Shown piece after piece: positions 1-9,298 of a stretch of 64,000 nucleotides of DNA. The position numbers were made by a program, and so were the translations under genes. Source of the DNA: RI-106 sp964496875. Its GTDB lineage: Bacteria; Cyanobacteriota; Vampirovibrionia; Obscuribacterales; Obscuribacteraceae. How positions within the stretch are numbered: position 1 is the stretch's first letter; every line of letters begins with the position of its first letter. The DNA lies in assembly GCA_964496875.1 (NCBI GenBank), contig CAZCBH010000005.1, forward strand, positions 76,549-140,548. The letters run 5' to 3'. The notes under the pieces are model-generated. The model was not told the DNA's origin. It saw nothing but the letters and a program-made list of their open reading frames with translations, and made no database searches.

Positions 1-1
1 G

Positions 2-94
2 CCTCCCGGTGGCAACAGGTTTATGAGTGAGCGCTATTATCGGGATGATCTCCTCTTCCTTTCGAGGGTGCTTCTGGATATGGATCTCGATTAA
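2..94 (+). CDS. 3' end of an unidentified protein (partial)
   Basis: This frame is open from the window edge and ends at a TAA at 92-94. The 30 visible residues end in a hydrophobic and acidic stretch (…LLFLSRVLLDMDLD). It sits 91 bp upstream of the next gene on the same strand. Too little is visible to name a family, and it could be a chance open frame. Confidence 0.35.
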   Translation, partial: PPGGNRFMSERYYRDDLLFLSRVLLDMDLD

Positions 95-185
95 TGGCGC
101 CACTTTGAGTATTCTAATGATTATCAGCTCTTTTTAGGTATATGAATTTCGGGGCATATCATGGAGGAAAGGAGGTCGATTTTAA

Positions 186-1382
186 ATGGAGCAGGAACAG
201 GTAGATTCCCTTACCACCGACTCTGTCGTGGATAGCACCGAAGAGTCCGCCTCTCAGAAAAAAGCCCGGGCCAAGCGTGAACGTGGTCCACAGATAGCTT
301 TCGACCTCTCCATGGCCGTTGCTCCTTTTGCTCTGGCGACAATTCTTGTAACCATCGCCGGTCTATCGTCCGCTTTTATATCCAGCGGCTCGGCCGGCTG
401 GGTGACCGAACTCTGTGCCTCCTTCCGCACCCAGTGCGTCATTCTTCTTCTTATCTGCACTATCCCGACCGTGCTCAGCAAGCCCTGGAGAATCATGGCT
501 CTGGTCTGTGGTGTTCTGGCGCTCGTCTCTCTTCTTCTGGTCTCGCCTGTGCTCGATATGAACAAGGCTGCGCCGGCGAAAGATTCTTATCTCTCTTTCA
601 GTCTCCTGGAGGTCGTTCTCGATAAGAGCACTACCATGGATGAAGTGGTGAGGGTTTCGCTCGAGACTAATCCCGAATTACTGACGATTACGGGAGTAAC
701 CCTGGATGACATGGCGAGCTTGAATGAGAAGCTTCAGTCCTATCACATCAGAGCACTCTATCCCAACAATAACGGTCATGGAGTTTGTATCTATTCAAAG
801 GTCCCTTTGAAGAGCAGCAAGGTCCTCTACCTGGGTAAAGAGAAGCTTCCGGTGGCTGTGACCAGCGCCTTCTTCGAATATGGCTGGGTGAATATCGTCG
901 CCTTCAAGGCCCCTGAAGTAACCGATGCGGATTCGATGGATCGTCGCAATGACCTTATGGAATCGGTATCTAATGTGGTATCGAGTCTTACTGGTCCGGT
1001 TATAGTGAGCGGCAATATGAACCTGACCCCTTACGCGGGGAGCAGCGCTAAACTTACAGGTAAAGCCAAGCTCAAAGTTTTTCGATCCGGTCTTTCTATA
1101 AAACCCAATTCTTATGCCGGTCCCCAGGACTTTATCGTAAACCGTCTTCCAGTAGACGATATCTATGTCAACGACAAAGTAGCTTATCTCGACCGTTCAG
1201 TAATATCCGGTTTCGAAGGCCGGTTGTTGCCTATAAAGGGTGTCTTTTCTCTGAGCAACAAAGACGAGAAATTCCAGGCGCCGAAGTTTGCCGAAGAGTT
1301 GACTCGGCCACCGGCAAAGAAATCAAAAGCAGGCAGTCCTGAGCCAAAACCGGCTAAGAAGAAAGACAAGAAGAAACATTAG
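186..1382 (+). CDS. Membrane-anchored endonuclease/exonuclease/phosphatase (EEP)-fold protein, possibly degenerate
   Basis: The protein has 398 residues. The N-terminus is charged and cytoplasmic-like, followed by three hydrophobic segments (about 43-66, 83-97 and 101-122) and then a soluble domain resembling the EEP superfamily of YafD-like membrane proteins. The stretch VSGNMNLTPY (about 277-286) sits where the family has its GDFN motif. The usual C-terminal SDH is not seen; GRLLPI stands there instead, so catalysis is doubtful. The tail from about 373 is Lys/Pro-rich. The start is well fixed by a near-perfect Shine-Dalgarno AAAGGAGGT at 168-176, 9 nt before the ATG. The stop overlaps the stop of the convergent gene by 4 bp. 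The fold assignment is from pattern only. Confidence 0.6.
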   Translation: MEQEQVDSLTTDSVVDSTEESASQKKARAKRERGPQIAFDLSMAVAPFALATILVTIAGLSSAFISSGSAGWVTELCASFRTQCVILLLICTIPTVLSKPWRIMALVCGVLALVSLLLVSPVLDMNKAAPAKDSYLSFSLLEVVLDKSTTMDEVVRVSLETNPELLTITGVTLDDMASLNEKLQSYHIRALYPNNNGHGVCIYSKVPLKSSKVLYLGKEKLPVAVTSAFFEYGWVNIVAFKAPEVTDADSMDRRNDLMESVSNVVSSLTGPVIVSGNMNLTPYAGSSAKLTGKAKLKVFRSGLSIKPNSYAGPQDFIVNRLPVDDIYVNDKVAYLDRSVISGFEGRLLPIKGVFSLSNKDEKFQAPKFAEELTRPPAKKSKAGSPEPKPAKKKDKKKH

Positions 1383-3721
1383 TTTTTGCGAAAGTCCAGA
1401 GCATCGATTTCGACCCGGGCTTCGGGGTCTACTGTCTTGAAGCTCAATTTTTCGATTTTTGTTTTTGCGCTTAGATTGAGCAATCTAATCGGATACTTGT
1501 AATAGTGGGCACTTTCCCCACCTAATAAAGGCAGGTAGAAGCTTACGAAAGGTTTTTCTCTGTCGTCTGTAGCCAGGCTGAATTTCAACACTTTCAGTTT
1601 CATAGAATCCGGTGCCGCCACATGCAGTACCAGGAAATCAACCTCTCCTGTTTTTATATCCAGATCCTTCAGGTATTCGAAAGTCGCTTCACCGGCGCTG
1701 GCTTTGCAAATCAGTTTCTGATCGGGCAGGCTCTCTATCTCTCCACCGGTGGCTTTCCAATTGATGGCATCGCTGAGGTCGATAGAGGGGTCATCCGGCT
1801 GCTTCTCCGGGATCTTGCCGCCGTATTCGGTATTGTCCGGTCTCCAGTCTATGTAAGTCTGCTTCTTAGAATTCGTATCGCTTTTCAAAATCATGGCAAG
1901 GCGCGGCATGCGATAAATCAGCGTCGGCGAGTTCTTGCCCCGGGCGCGGTTTACAAAACTGATTCGTGCCTTTTTTCCGGCGTAGGAGTTGAGTTCGATA
2001 TTCAGGTCGGCGTCATTTCTGGCAGGTATATATTGGGGCTCTTTCGAATCTGCCACTTCAATATAGAGACCGGAGTCTTTTGCGGCATCACCCCGGATCT
2101 GCAGCCTGGTCGACAGTCTTGCTTCGAGAAGATTATCTGGAAGACGGACGCTCCAGCTAAGAGAGCTGCCCGGAGGCAACACCAGATCCAGCTTCTTGTA
2201 ATCGGCCCAGTCGCATCTGGTCAGGGTGGTGAGATTGTCGGTGAAGTAAGGGTTCTCTCCACCATTGATGGTGTCAGTAGAAACCGAGTCCATCATGTAT
2301 TCACCCTGGAGCCATAACTTTCTTATCGGTCCAAAAGCACTAATATTATGCCTTTTCATCACCTCGGCCAGCTTCTGAAGCAGAGAGGGACTGCCCGGAG
2401 TCCAGAGAAAGACGTATTGGTCGGCATAGGTCGGTGCTTTCTCGGCGTTGTAGAGGGCGGAATAAGATGCCGGAGCGCGTCCGTGGAGCATGTAGGTTTT
2501 ATCTGAATAGGTCTGGTTCGATCTGGCAAAACAGGCTGTTACCGCCACCACTGTCAACATCGACCATTTGAGATTGATTCGAGTGCGAAGATCGAAATCG
2601 GCTCCCGTGTTTGGATTTATCTCCGTCAAAAAGAAGGCTGCCAGACCCAGTAAACCGGCCCAGAAGGTTATGGGCAGCGGCGTATACCATGGTGCCAGCA
2701 GTGAACGCACCATGCTTATCTCCCAGACGGCAAGCAGGCTGGAGGCAATCAGCACCAGTGGAACCGCCGCTTTCTTTAAATCGAGTCTGTTTCTATTGAC
2801 CGCAAGCAATAACAGAAAGCCGCCCGCGATGACCAGTCCGATTGTTCCGGCGAATCTTGCTTCGGGTAGATTGTCCGTAGCGGTAGCGATTTCGTTCGCC
2901 AGGGGCCAGCCCAATAAGTTTACGATGGTTTTCAGATTGAAAAAGGAGACGATTGTCGCCTGAGGGTCTGTCGCGCCGGTGCTGCCTGCGCTGGCAAAGA
3001 AGGACATGACATAGGGAATGGCGCTCAGTCCCGCTCCACATAGCAAGGTAATAAAACGTCTCCAGTTGAATTCCCTGAGGTAGAGATAGTAAGCCAGGAT
3101 GGTGAGCCAGGTGATAGGGCCTATCCCCCAGGAATAGCTGGATATCAAACCACCGGCGGTGGCGACCAATACAGCCGTCCGGCTCGTTTTGAAGCGGGCC
3201 AGGGCCCAGATAGCAAGGGCTTGTCCGAAGAGACTGATTCCTATAGGCAGAGCCGCTCCTGGGTAAGTGTAGAGAGATACTTGAGAGTTGGAGAAGAAAA
3301 AGAACGAGAGCAGCGGAAGAAGCCACCAGGTCTTTTCTGCTTTGAGGCTGCTTCTGATGGCGTCATAGATAAGACCCAGCCTGAATATCGAAAGAACGAA
3401 AGCGAGATAGAGTTCCGGCATGACGCTGCCGGAGAAAAATTTCGCGCTTGTTAAATGAGCCAGGAAAGCGAGCGTGGTGGCATGCCCACGGTAGAATGTG
3501 TCGCTTACAAGATGACTCAGGTCGTATTGCCCGCTCAAGATTCGATCTATCAAATGGGCGTAGGTCAGATAGTCGTTCGATACAACATCGCAGCCTACCG
3601 TGCTGACGATCCAGAACATGTTCGCCACCGGTATAAGCGCTACTAAAATAGCCAGCTTCGAAACTAGACCGAAGTCGCTTTTTACGCTTTCGCTCTTTTC
3701 TTCTTTAACCGAGGTCATCAT
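1379..3721 (-). CDS. Large multi-pass membrane protein, GT-C glycosyltransferase-like
   Basis: This 780-residue protein has about ten hydrophobic segments in the first ~400 residues and a soluble, beta-rich, presumably extracytoplasmic C-terminal half. An acidic pair in the first outside loop (CDVVSNDY, about 44-51) and the overall topology resemble GT-C lipid-linked-sugar glycosyltransferases, but no signature proves it. It is the last gene of a leftward operon, 6 bp after the first SGNH paralogue, which supports a role in building or decorating an envelope polysaccharide. AGAGG sits only 3 nt before ATG 3721 and 6 nt before the second ATG at 3718, so 3718 is the likelier start. Family name is inference. 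Confidence 0.55.
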   Translation of the reverse strand: MMTSVKEEKSESVKSDFGLVSKLAILVALIPVANMFWIVSTVGCDVVSNDYLTYAHLIDRILSGQYDLSHLVSDTFYRGHATTLAFLAHLTSAKFFSGSVMPELYLAFVLSIFRLGLIYDAIRSSLKAEKTWWLLPLLSFFFFSNSQVSLYTYPGAALPIGISLFGQALAIWALARFKTSRTAVLVATAGGLISSYSWGIGPITWLTILAYYLYLREFNWRRFITLLCGAGLSAIPYVMSFFASAGSTGATDPQATIVSFFNLKTIVNLLGWPLANEIATATDNLPEARFAGTIGLVIAGGFLLLLAVNRNRLDLKKAAVPLVLIASSLLAVWEISMVRSLLAPWYTPLPITFWAGLLGLAAFFLTEINPNTGADFDLRTRINLKWSMLTVVAVTACFARSNQTYSDKTYMLHGRAPASYSALYNAEKAPTYADQYVFLWTPGSPSLLQKLAEVMKRHNISAFGPIRKLWLQGEYMMDSVSTDTINGGENPYFTDNLTTLTRCDWADYKKLDLVLPPGSSLSWSVRLPDNLLEARLSTRLQIRGDAAKDSGLYIEVADSKEPQYIPARNDADLNIELNSYAGKKARISFVNRARGKNSPTLIYRMPRLAMILKSDTNSKKQTYIDWRPDNTEYGGKIPEKQPDDPSIDLSDAINWKATGGEIESLPDQKLICKASAGEATFEYLKDLDIKTGEVDFLVLHVAAPDSMKLKVLKFSLATDDREKPFVSFYLPLLGGESAHYYKYPIRLLNLSAKTKIEKLSFKTVDPEARVEIDALDFRKN

Positions 3722-3727
3722 CCTCTA

Positions 3728-5053
3728 TCACTGCCAGTTCTCTGATTTCTCTCGACCGGCCAGGGCGGTGTCCGTTTCAGAGGCGGTGAGACTGGCTGCC
3801 AGATTCTTTCTATCGCGGATCTCGTCGGCAATAATCTCAAGAAGCTTGTCTCCGCCTTTTTTGTTCATATGGACGGTATCGAGATAGTCCCGGTTGTTGA
3901 AGCGTTTGTCGTCGGATAGATCGATCCAGGTTGCGCCATAATCCTTACAGGAGGAGGCGAGGAATTGATTGAACCCCTTCCAGAATTTGTCCGGAAGAAG
4001 ACTTCTGTTAGGCCACAGGCTGGGCATGCCCACCACCATCACTTCTATGTTCTCGTCTTTCAGTCTCTTCAAAAACGCCTGGAAGAATTGTTTCTGGGGA
4101 CCGTAAATGGCAGGGTTGGGGTTTTTATAGCGTCGTTTATACTCGTACATGTTGTTGACGAACTGGTAGAACGGTCGCGGCGGTATCACCCAGACCCCCG
4201 GCTTCACTTCCGATTGTTTACCGTAGATGGCATTCAGCACATCTTCGGTGGTTTTCGGCTTACTGGCTGTTTCTGTTTTCTCTTTCTCTAATTCTGCTTC
4301 CGGCTCGGCTATTTCTAGATTGCCTTCGCCTGTAAGAGCGATAGAGACTGCGTTCGACGCTTGTTTGGAAAGCCTGGGAATAGTCTCTTTGAAAGACTTT
4401 CCAAGGCTCATGATCGGCAGGTAATCGTTGATGACCCATTCCAGGCGCTCTATAGGATCGCCGAAGGCGCAGTCTGCAAGTTCGTCCAATTTTGCGTAAG
4501 GCTTCAGGAAGAAGAACGGCTCGGTCGAGCTTACGGAGGGCATGGTATTGTCGATGAAGTCACGGGGATTGACCCCTACTACGACCATCTTGGGTTTGTG
4601 CTTTTTATTGAAAAGAGTACTTGCCACCATATAATGATCCGAAGCCATCGCACCACCCATGGCGAATACATAGGACTTGGGTCTTGTACCGAGGCGCTTC
4701 TGGAGCATGTCCGAAAGCATATTGCTCTCTTTGTCCGTGACGCAGTCCACGTCTTTGGCCAGATAATTCGCTTCAGCGGAATACACCGCCGATGACATCA
4801 TAGAGCTTCCCATCAAAGCGATATCGGCATCGGGATGATCTTTGAGGTAGTTTCTCGACACCCACCAGATCCAGCGGCCTTGTTTACGCTTTTCATTGGG
4901 GTTGTCCGTCAGAATCTCGGCGGTCAATTCCTTGGTCTGTTTCGGAACCATACCGATGATTGCGACGTTGACCGCAAAGAACAACAGCAACGCGGCCACG
5001 GTGCGACTGGTGATTAGATTTGTCGGATTCGGGTTTTGTTTCTCAGCGCTCAT
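3728..5053 (-). CDS. SGNH/DltD-like envelope protein, paralogue 1
   Basis: This 441-residue protein has a single N-terminal membrane anchor (about 17-36) and an SGNH-hydrolase-type domain. Block I appears as MGSSMMS (about 80-86). A family signature VGVNPRDFID lies mid-protein, and block V appears as DTVHMNKKGG near residue 395, giving the Asp-x-x-His of the catalytic triad. Such proteins (DltD, AlgJ/AlgX types) act outside the membrane with an MBOAT acyltransferase to move or hydrolyse acyl groups on polysaccharides. It has a unique Glu/Lys-rich insertion (about 240-265). Its ATG overlaps the preceding TGA (ATGA), indicating translational coupling. The true substrate is unknown. Confidence 0.7.
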   Translation of the reverse strand: MSAEKQNPNPTNLITSRTVAALLLFFAVNVAIIGMVPKQTKELTAEILTDNPNEKRKQGRWIWWVSRNYLKDHPDADIALMGSSMMSSAVYSAEANYLAKDVDCVTDKESNMLSDMLQKRLGTRPKSYVFAMGGAMASDHYMVASTLFNKKHKPKMVVVGVNPRDFIDNTMPSVSSTEPFFFLKPYAKLDELADCAFGDPIERLEWVINDYLPIMSLGKSFKETIPRLSKQASNAVSIALTGEGNLEIAEPEAELEKEKTETASKPKTTEDVLNAIYGKQSEVKPGVWVIPPRPFYQFVNNMYEYKRRYKNPNPAIYGPQKQFFQAFLKRLKDENIEVMVVGMPSLWPNRSLLPDKFWKGFNQFLASSCKDYGATWIDLSDDKRFNNRDYLDTVHMNKKGGDKLLEIIADEIRDRKNLAASLTASETDTALAGREKSENWQ

Positions 5054-6336
5054 TGTTGTCTCTCTTTTAAGTCAAACTTTGTTCCGGATTGAATTAGGGC
5101 TTTTCTGACTTCTGGAGATCGCCTCAGTTTCTCGACCAGATGATCGATAAACTTGAGCCCTCCCCGGGCGTTCATATGAACTCCGTCATGGAAGTCTTCC
5201 GGTTTTTTGAAAATAGTGTGATCATTCATGTCGAATAGAACAGTGTTTTTTCTTTGGCCAAACGGCTTCAGCCGACTCCAGTATTGGTCGTAGTATTCTT
5301 TTTTAAGCAGTTTCAAATTGTCGGTGGTTACAGGCATGTTGACAAGCACCAGGGTGATGCCGTTCTTGTCTGTGAAGTCAGCCAGCCTGGCAAGAAAGTT
5401 CATCTGGGTTTCGAAGGCCACCGGATTCATTCTCTTGTAGCGATGAACATACTCGATGGAGTTGTCTTTATATTCCATGGGTTTGCTCAGGTCGCTCGGG
5501 GCGCACATGTTGGCGTAAGGATGAAACTCGCCTTTCTTATATTCGGGGAAGAGTTTTTTTCTGTCCCAATATGTGAAGGGTTTGCTCTTATCCGGCTCCG
5601 GCGCCAGCCGGTCTATTAATAGGCTCTGGTAGAGTTTGCCTGCTTCCATCTGGAAGTCTGTCGCGAATTTATAGAAGTAGATATTTTTTTGCAGGGCGAG
5701 ATTGATCTTGTCTAAAGGTCCGGTGAAGATCTCTTTTTCGAAGGGGCTTATATCCACCACCCGGCTCAAATAGGTAAAAGGTTCGGTGTCCTGGGGACCG
5801 GCCAGTTCACTGTCGATAAAGTCTCGCGGGGCGACACCATATATGATGACATCCGGTTTGTGCCCTGTTTCGATCATTGCCATCAACGTCATTAGCGCAT
5901 CAGAGGGCATCTGTCCGGGAGTGGAAAGATTGAAAGTATCGAAATCGAGCTTGTTATCGGTGTTCGCTTCCAGGGCTTTTTCAAGGGTCTCGTCGAAATA
6001 GCGGGTCTTGTGATAATAGACCATGTCGACGCTTTTATTATAATAAGTCGCGTCGGCGCTGTTCAGGGCGCTCACTGTCAGCGAGGAGCCCAGAAACGCC
6101 AGGTTGTGGGGGCTCTTGTCGCTTTTCAAATCCTGCATTATCCACCAGGCCCAGCCTTTGTAAGGAAACTGGTAGCGGTCGAATTGAATCGGAGTCTGAA
6201 ACGCCAGATAGACGTTCAAGATGGCGAAGAGAATCATGGCGGCAAGAGCGGAGCTCACCATCGGCTTTTGCGATGTTTTTGCTGGGCTCTTGTCCAGTTT
6301 CTTTTCTGGTCTGACAGCGGTGTTCAAGCTGCTCAT
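5050..6336 (-). CDS. SGNH/DltD-like envelope protein, paralogue 2
   Basis: This 428-residue protein has a membrane anchor at about 27-46. It shares the layout of its two neighbours: LGSSLTVSA (block I), YGVAPRDFIDSE in the middle and DGVHMNARGG (block V) near the C-terminus. The conserved Ser and the Asp-x-x-His imply a potentially active hydrolase or acyltransferase fold. The ATG overlaps the upstream TGA by 4 bp and the next gene overlaps its own stop in the same way, so the three paralogues are co-translated. They probably arose by tandem duplication and then diverged, since they align mainly around the motifs. Role in polysaccharide acylation is inferred from the linked MBOAT. Confidence 0.7.
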   Translation of the reverse strand: MSSLNTAVRPEKKLDKSPAKTSQKPMVSSALAAMILFAILNVYLAFQTPIQFDRYQFPYKGWAWWIMQDLKSDKSPHNLAFLGSSLTVSALNSADATYYNKSVDMVYYHKTRYFDETLEKALEANTDNKLDFDTFNLSTPGQMPSDALMTLMAMIETGHKPDVIIYGVAPRDFIDSELAGPQDTEPFTYLSRVVDISPFEKEIFTGPLDKINLALQKNIYFYKFATDFQMEAGKLYQSLLIDRLAPEPDKSKPFTYWDRKKLFPEYKKGEFHPYANMCAPSDLSKPMEYKDNSIEYVHRYKRMNPVAFETQMNFLARLADFTDKNGITLVLVNMPVTTDNLKLLKKEYYDQYWSRLKPFGQRKNTVLFDMNDHTIFKKPEDFHDGVHMNARGGLKFIDHLVEKLRRSPEVRKALIQSGTKFDLKERQQ

Positions 6337-7565
6337 AGTCTTGAGTCCTCCCGCTCGGCCAGGGCTCTTTGCGTATCTTTCGTTTTTGTATCGAGAGCGG
6401 CAAGGACGGCTCTGTCGCCGGAGAGTTTTTCGGCAATAAGGTCGAAGAATTTCTTGCCTCCCAGAGAGCGCAGATGGACGCTGTCGGCAAAATCAGCCAG
6501 TTCGAATTCGGGCGAGGCATCCAGGTCTATAAAACCGGCACCTTGCTTCTTAGTTACCGTGGCGAGGTTCTCTAAATAAGCTTGCTTCGCCTCCGGTTTG
6601 AGAAGGTCTCGATTCAGGTCGGTTATCGGCATGGCCACGACCACCACGTGGATGCCGCGTTCGGCGGCCACTTTGAGCATGTCTTCGAAGAAGCGGGACT
6701 GACTCTTGAACGTATCCCACTTCAGATTTTTGTAGCGATAACGGTATTCGGCCAGATTATCCTTGAAGGCCGTTTTCGCTGACTGGTCAGGATGATAGAA
6801 CGCTTCGTCCCGCCTGACTTCGTAAGGATGGTATTCTGGCAATACCTTTTTACGCTGATGCACATTGAAGGTCTCGATATCAGACGGCAAGACTGATGAA
6901 ATCAGGTTTTCGGTCCAGCGCAGGGTGGCTGTCTGAAGGTCTTCTTTCTTGCCGTAGGGATAGAGCAGCCGACCGAGCTCATAGTCGAGACGGCTTATGA
7001 AGCCTGGTTTGATCAGACTGAGGTGCTCGCTGTAATCGCCGAAGCGAGATAGATATCTAAAGGGGTCGGTGGATGAGGGATCGGGAAGGGTGCTTTCGAG
7101 AAAGTCCCGGGGACCGACACCATATATGATGACATCAGGGCGGCGTTCGCCTTTGAGCAGAAACTTGGTTATCAGGTAAGCATCGGAAGGCATCTCTCCC
7201 GGAAGCGCAAAGCTGAATGTGCGGATACCCAAACCGGTCAATTCTTGAAAGCGTTTTTCAAATACGAGACTTTTATGATGTCTGGTGGCATCCAGGCTCT
7301 GTCTGGTCAGGTCGGCGTCTGCTTCTCCCATGGGGGTGTGCACCAGGGATGACCCTAGAAAGACGAGGTTGGCTCTATCCGGTAACTGACGATAGCTCTC
7401 CACCTTCCAGGAGGTCCAGGTCGGATACTGGAATGCTTCCGGAGCGAGGGACCCCACCTGCAAGACCGAGAAGATACAGCATAGAAGCGCGAAGGCAACG
7501 AATGCGGCTACCGCTTTGCTTGCCACGATGACTTGAGTTTTGCTTCTCGACATATTTTCGGTCAT
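6333..7565 (-). CDS. SGNH/DltD-like envelope protein, paralogue 3
   Basis: This 410-residue protein is the first SGNH gene after the MBOAT gene. It has an N-terminal membrane anchor (about 15-33), LGSSLVHTP as block I (about 70-78), YGVGPRDFLES in the middle and DSVHLRSLGG as block V. The Ser, Asp and His needed for an SGNH triad are all present. The start is either ATG 7565 or the ATG at 7553 (MSRSKTQ); neither has a clear Shine-Dalgarno. The gap to the MBOAT stop is 24 bp. The gene is the closest partner of the acyltransferase, in the position of dltD or algJ relatives. Substrate unknown. Confidence 0.7.
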   Translation of the reverse strand: MTENMSRSKTQVIVASKAVAAFVAFALLCCIFSVLQVGSLAPEAFQYPTWTSWKVESYRQLPDRANLVFLGSSLVHTPMGEADADLTRQSLDATRHHKSLVFEKRFQELTGLGIRTFSFALPGEMPSDAYLITKFLLKGERRPDVIIYGVGPRDFLESTLPDPSSTDPFRYLSRFGDYSEHLSLIKPGFISRLDYELGRLLYPYGKKEDLQTATLRWTENLISSVLPSDIETFNVHQRKKVLPEYHPYEVRRDEAFYHPDQSAKTAFKDNLAEYRYRYKNLKWDTFKSQSRFFEDMLKVAAERGIHVVVVAMPITDLNRDLLKPEAKQAYLENLATVTKKQGAGFIDLDASPEFELADFADSVHLRSLGGKKFFDLIAEKLSGDRAVLAALDTKTKDTQRALAEREDSRL

Positions 7566-7589
7566 CGGTCAGATAGGATCCCACAGTCC

Positions 7590-9041
7590 TTAGAACTGGA
7601 AGTAGATGAATCTTGGCGAGCTGTCCGGGCTGAAGATACTCAGAACGCACATGAGCGCCACCATGACACCGACCTGAATCGGCCACGGTGGTCTTTGATA
7701 GAACTGCTTGTCGTTGAGCCAGTTGACCACCACATGGGAGATCATCAGAGCCGGCAGGATAATCAGAAGAGACGGGAAGATTATCGGATCTCTTATCTTC
7801 AGTATCTCGAGCTGGCTGGCGCTGAAGTTGAGGAGCTCCACCGGGAGCATGGCCATCTTGCCCAGTATTGTAAAGGCGGAAGCGCCGGTCTCGGCCCGGA
7901 AGAAGACCCAGCCGATGCAGACTAGATGGAAAGTCGCCACCACCGAAAGCCAGTGATAAACTTTGGTTTCGGCGAAATTCTTCAAGAAGCCCACCGCCTC
8001 GATGGCGTTTCTGTACTCTTTGTGGGCGATGAGAATGACGCCCTGGTAGACGCCCCAGAGCAGAAAGTGCATGCCGGCGCCGTGCCAGAGACCACCGAGA
8101 GCCATGGTGATGAAAAGGTTCCGGTAGTTGAGCCATTTGCTGCATTTAGAGCCGCCCAGAGGAATATATAGATAGTCTCTGAGCCAGGTAGAGAGGCTGA
8201 TGTGCCAGCGGTGCCAGAAATCGGCCACGTTGGAGGCTATATAAGGAAGGTTGAAGTTGATTGGTACTTTGTAGCCAAAGAGCATTGCCGAACCCCGAGC
8301 AATATCGGTATAGCCGGCAAAGTCGAAGAAGATCTGGAAGGCGAAAGCGTAGGTGCAGAGCCATAGATCCACCGAGGAGAAGCTCTCCGGGTGACTGTAG
8401 CCTGCTTGCACAACCAGAGCCAGGTTGTCCGCCAGAAGCACTTTCTTGGCCAGACCCATGAGAATAAGCTGCATACCTTCGTCCAGGTATTCCCATTTGA
8501 ACTTGGCTTTGATATCTAGCTGGGGGATGAAATCTTGATAACGCTTGATAGGCCCTGCAATCTGGGTCGGAAAGAAAGACGCGAAGAGGGCGAATTTAGG
8601 GAAGCTGTCGACCTGGGGTTTGCCCCGGTAGACTTCCATGGCGTAGTGAATGAACTCGAAAACGAAGAAGGAGATACCGAGCGGCAGGATGATGCTGAGA
8701 TGGGGCTCTTTCCAGTCGATGCCCACCATGCCGAGCCCGTCATGGACCGTTGTGAGCGCGAAGGTAGCGTATTTGAAGATGCCCAGGATTATGAGGTTGG
8801 CGGCTATGACAATGCCCAGCCAGAGCTTCTTGCGCTCGACGGATCTGGCCATGTAAGGCACCAGCAGGAAGTTGCCCAGGGTGAGCCCGAAGATGAGCAG
8901 ACCGTAGATTGGCTTCCACGACATGTAGAAAACATAGCTGGCCACCAGAAGCAGCGGTACTCGCAGCTTGTGGGGGGTTATCCAGTAGAGGAAAAATACC
9001 GTCGGAAGAAATACCAGGTATTGCAAACTATTGAATAGCAA
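7590..9041 (-). CDS. MBOAT-family membrane-bound O-acyltransferase (AlgI/DltB-like)
   Basis: The protein has 483 residues and about eleven membrane segments. Diagnostic AlgI/DltB features are LPLGISFFVFEFIHY, the loop FWHRWHISLSTWLRDYLYI and GGLWHGAG, which carries the conserved catalytic His. Members pass acetyl or other acyl groups across the membrane to alginate, teichoic acid, peptidoglycan or other polysaccharides. It leads an operon with three SGNH proteins and a GT-C-like protein. The start is TTG at 9041, supported by AGGAG 7 nt upstream; no ATG lies nearby in frame. The operon promoter should be in the 257 bp before it. The acyl acceptor cannot be read from sequence. Confidence 0.9.
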   Translation of the reverse strand: MLFNSLQYLVFLPTVFFLYWITPHKLRVPLLLVASYVFYMSWKPIYGLLIFGLTLGNFLLVPYMARSVERKKLWLGIVIAANLIILGIFKYATFALTTVHDGLGMVGIDWKEPHLSIILPLGISFFVFEFIHYAMEVYRGKPQVDSFPKFALFASFFPTQIAGPIKRYQDFIPQLDIKAKFKWEYLDEGMQLILMGLAKKVLLADNLALVVQAGYSHPESFSSVDLWLCTYAFAFQIFFDFAGYTDIARGSAMLFGYKVPINFNLPYIASNVADFWHRWHISLSTWLRDYLYIPLGGSKCSKWLNYRNLFITMALGGLWHGAGMHFLLWGVYQGVILIAHKEYRNAIEAVGFLKNFAETKVYHWLSVVATFHLVCIGWVFFRAETGASAFTILGKMAMLPVELLNFSASQLEILKIRDPIIFPSLLIILPALMISHVVVNWLNDKQFYQRPPWPIQVGVMVALMCVLSIFSPDSSPRFIYFQF

Positions 9042-9298
9042 TGTGAATCTCCTGTCATCGGTCGCGAAGCCCCGAATTGTCGCCCTTGAAATAAGTTTTC
9101 AATGGCTAGCGCAACACATGATAAATTGTAGATTTCAAGGATGTCTAGGTCGAGGCTACTCTCTTAACCTAAAACGTTTATAGGAACTGGTGGCATCCAG
9201 GTTAAGACGCCGCGCCGGTCGGCATTCACAGGTCTTGGCAAGGGCTCCTTAATATAAAGGTTGTAAGGAGAGCGATTGTCATTTTGATGAACTTATGC

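Noticed and set aside
1622..2317. A 231-residue frame opposite the GT-C-like gene
   Set aside because: It is a shadow of the real gene on the other strand, with no start signal.
9245..9270. A CTCCTTA/TAAGGAG hairpin after the RpaA-like gene as a terminator
   Set aside because: The stem is only 7 bp, the loop is 12 nt and no T-run follows, so it is too weak to call.
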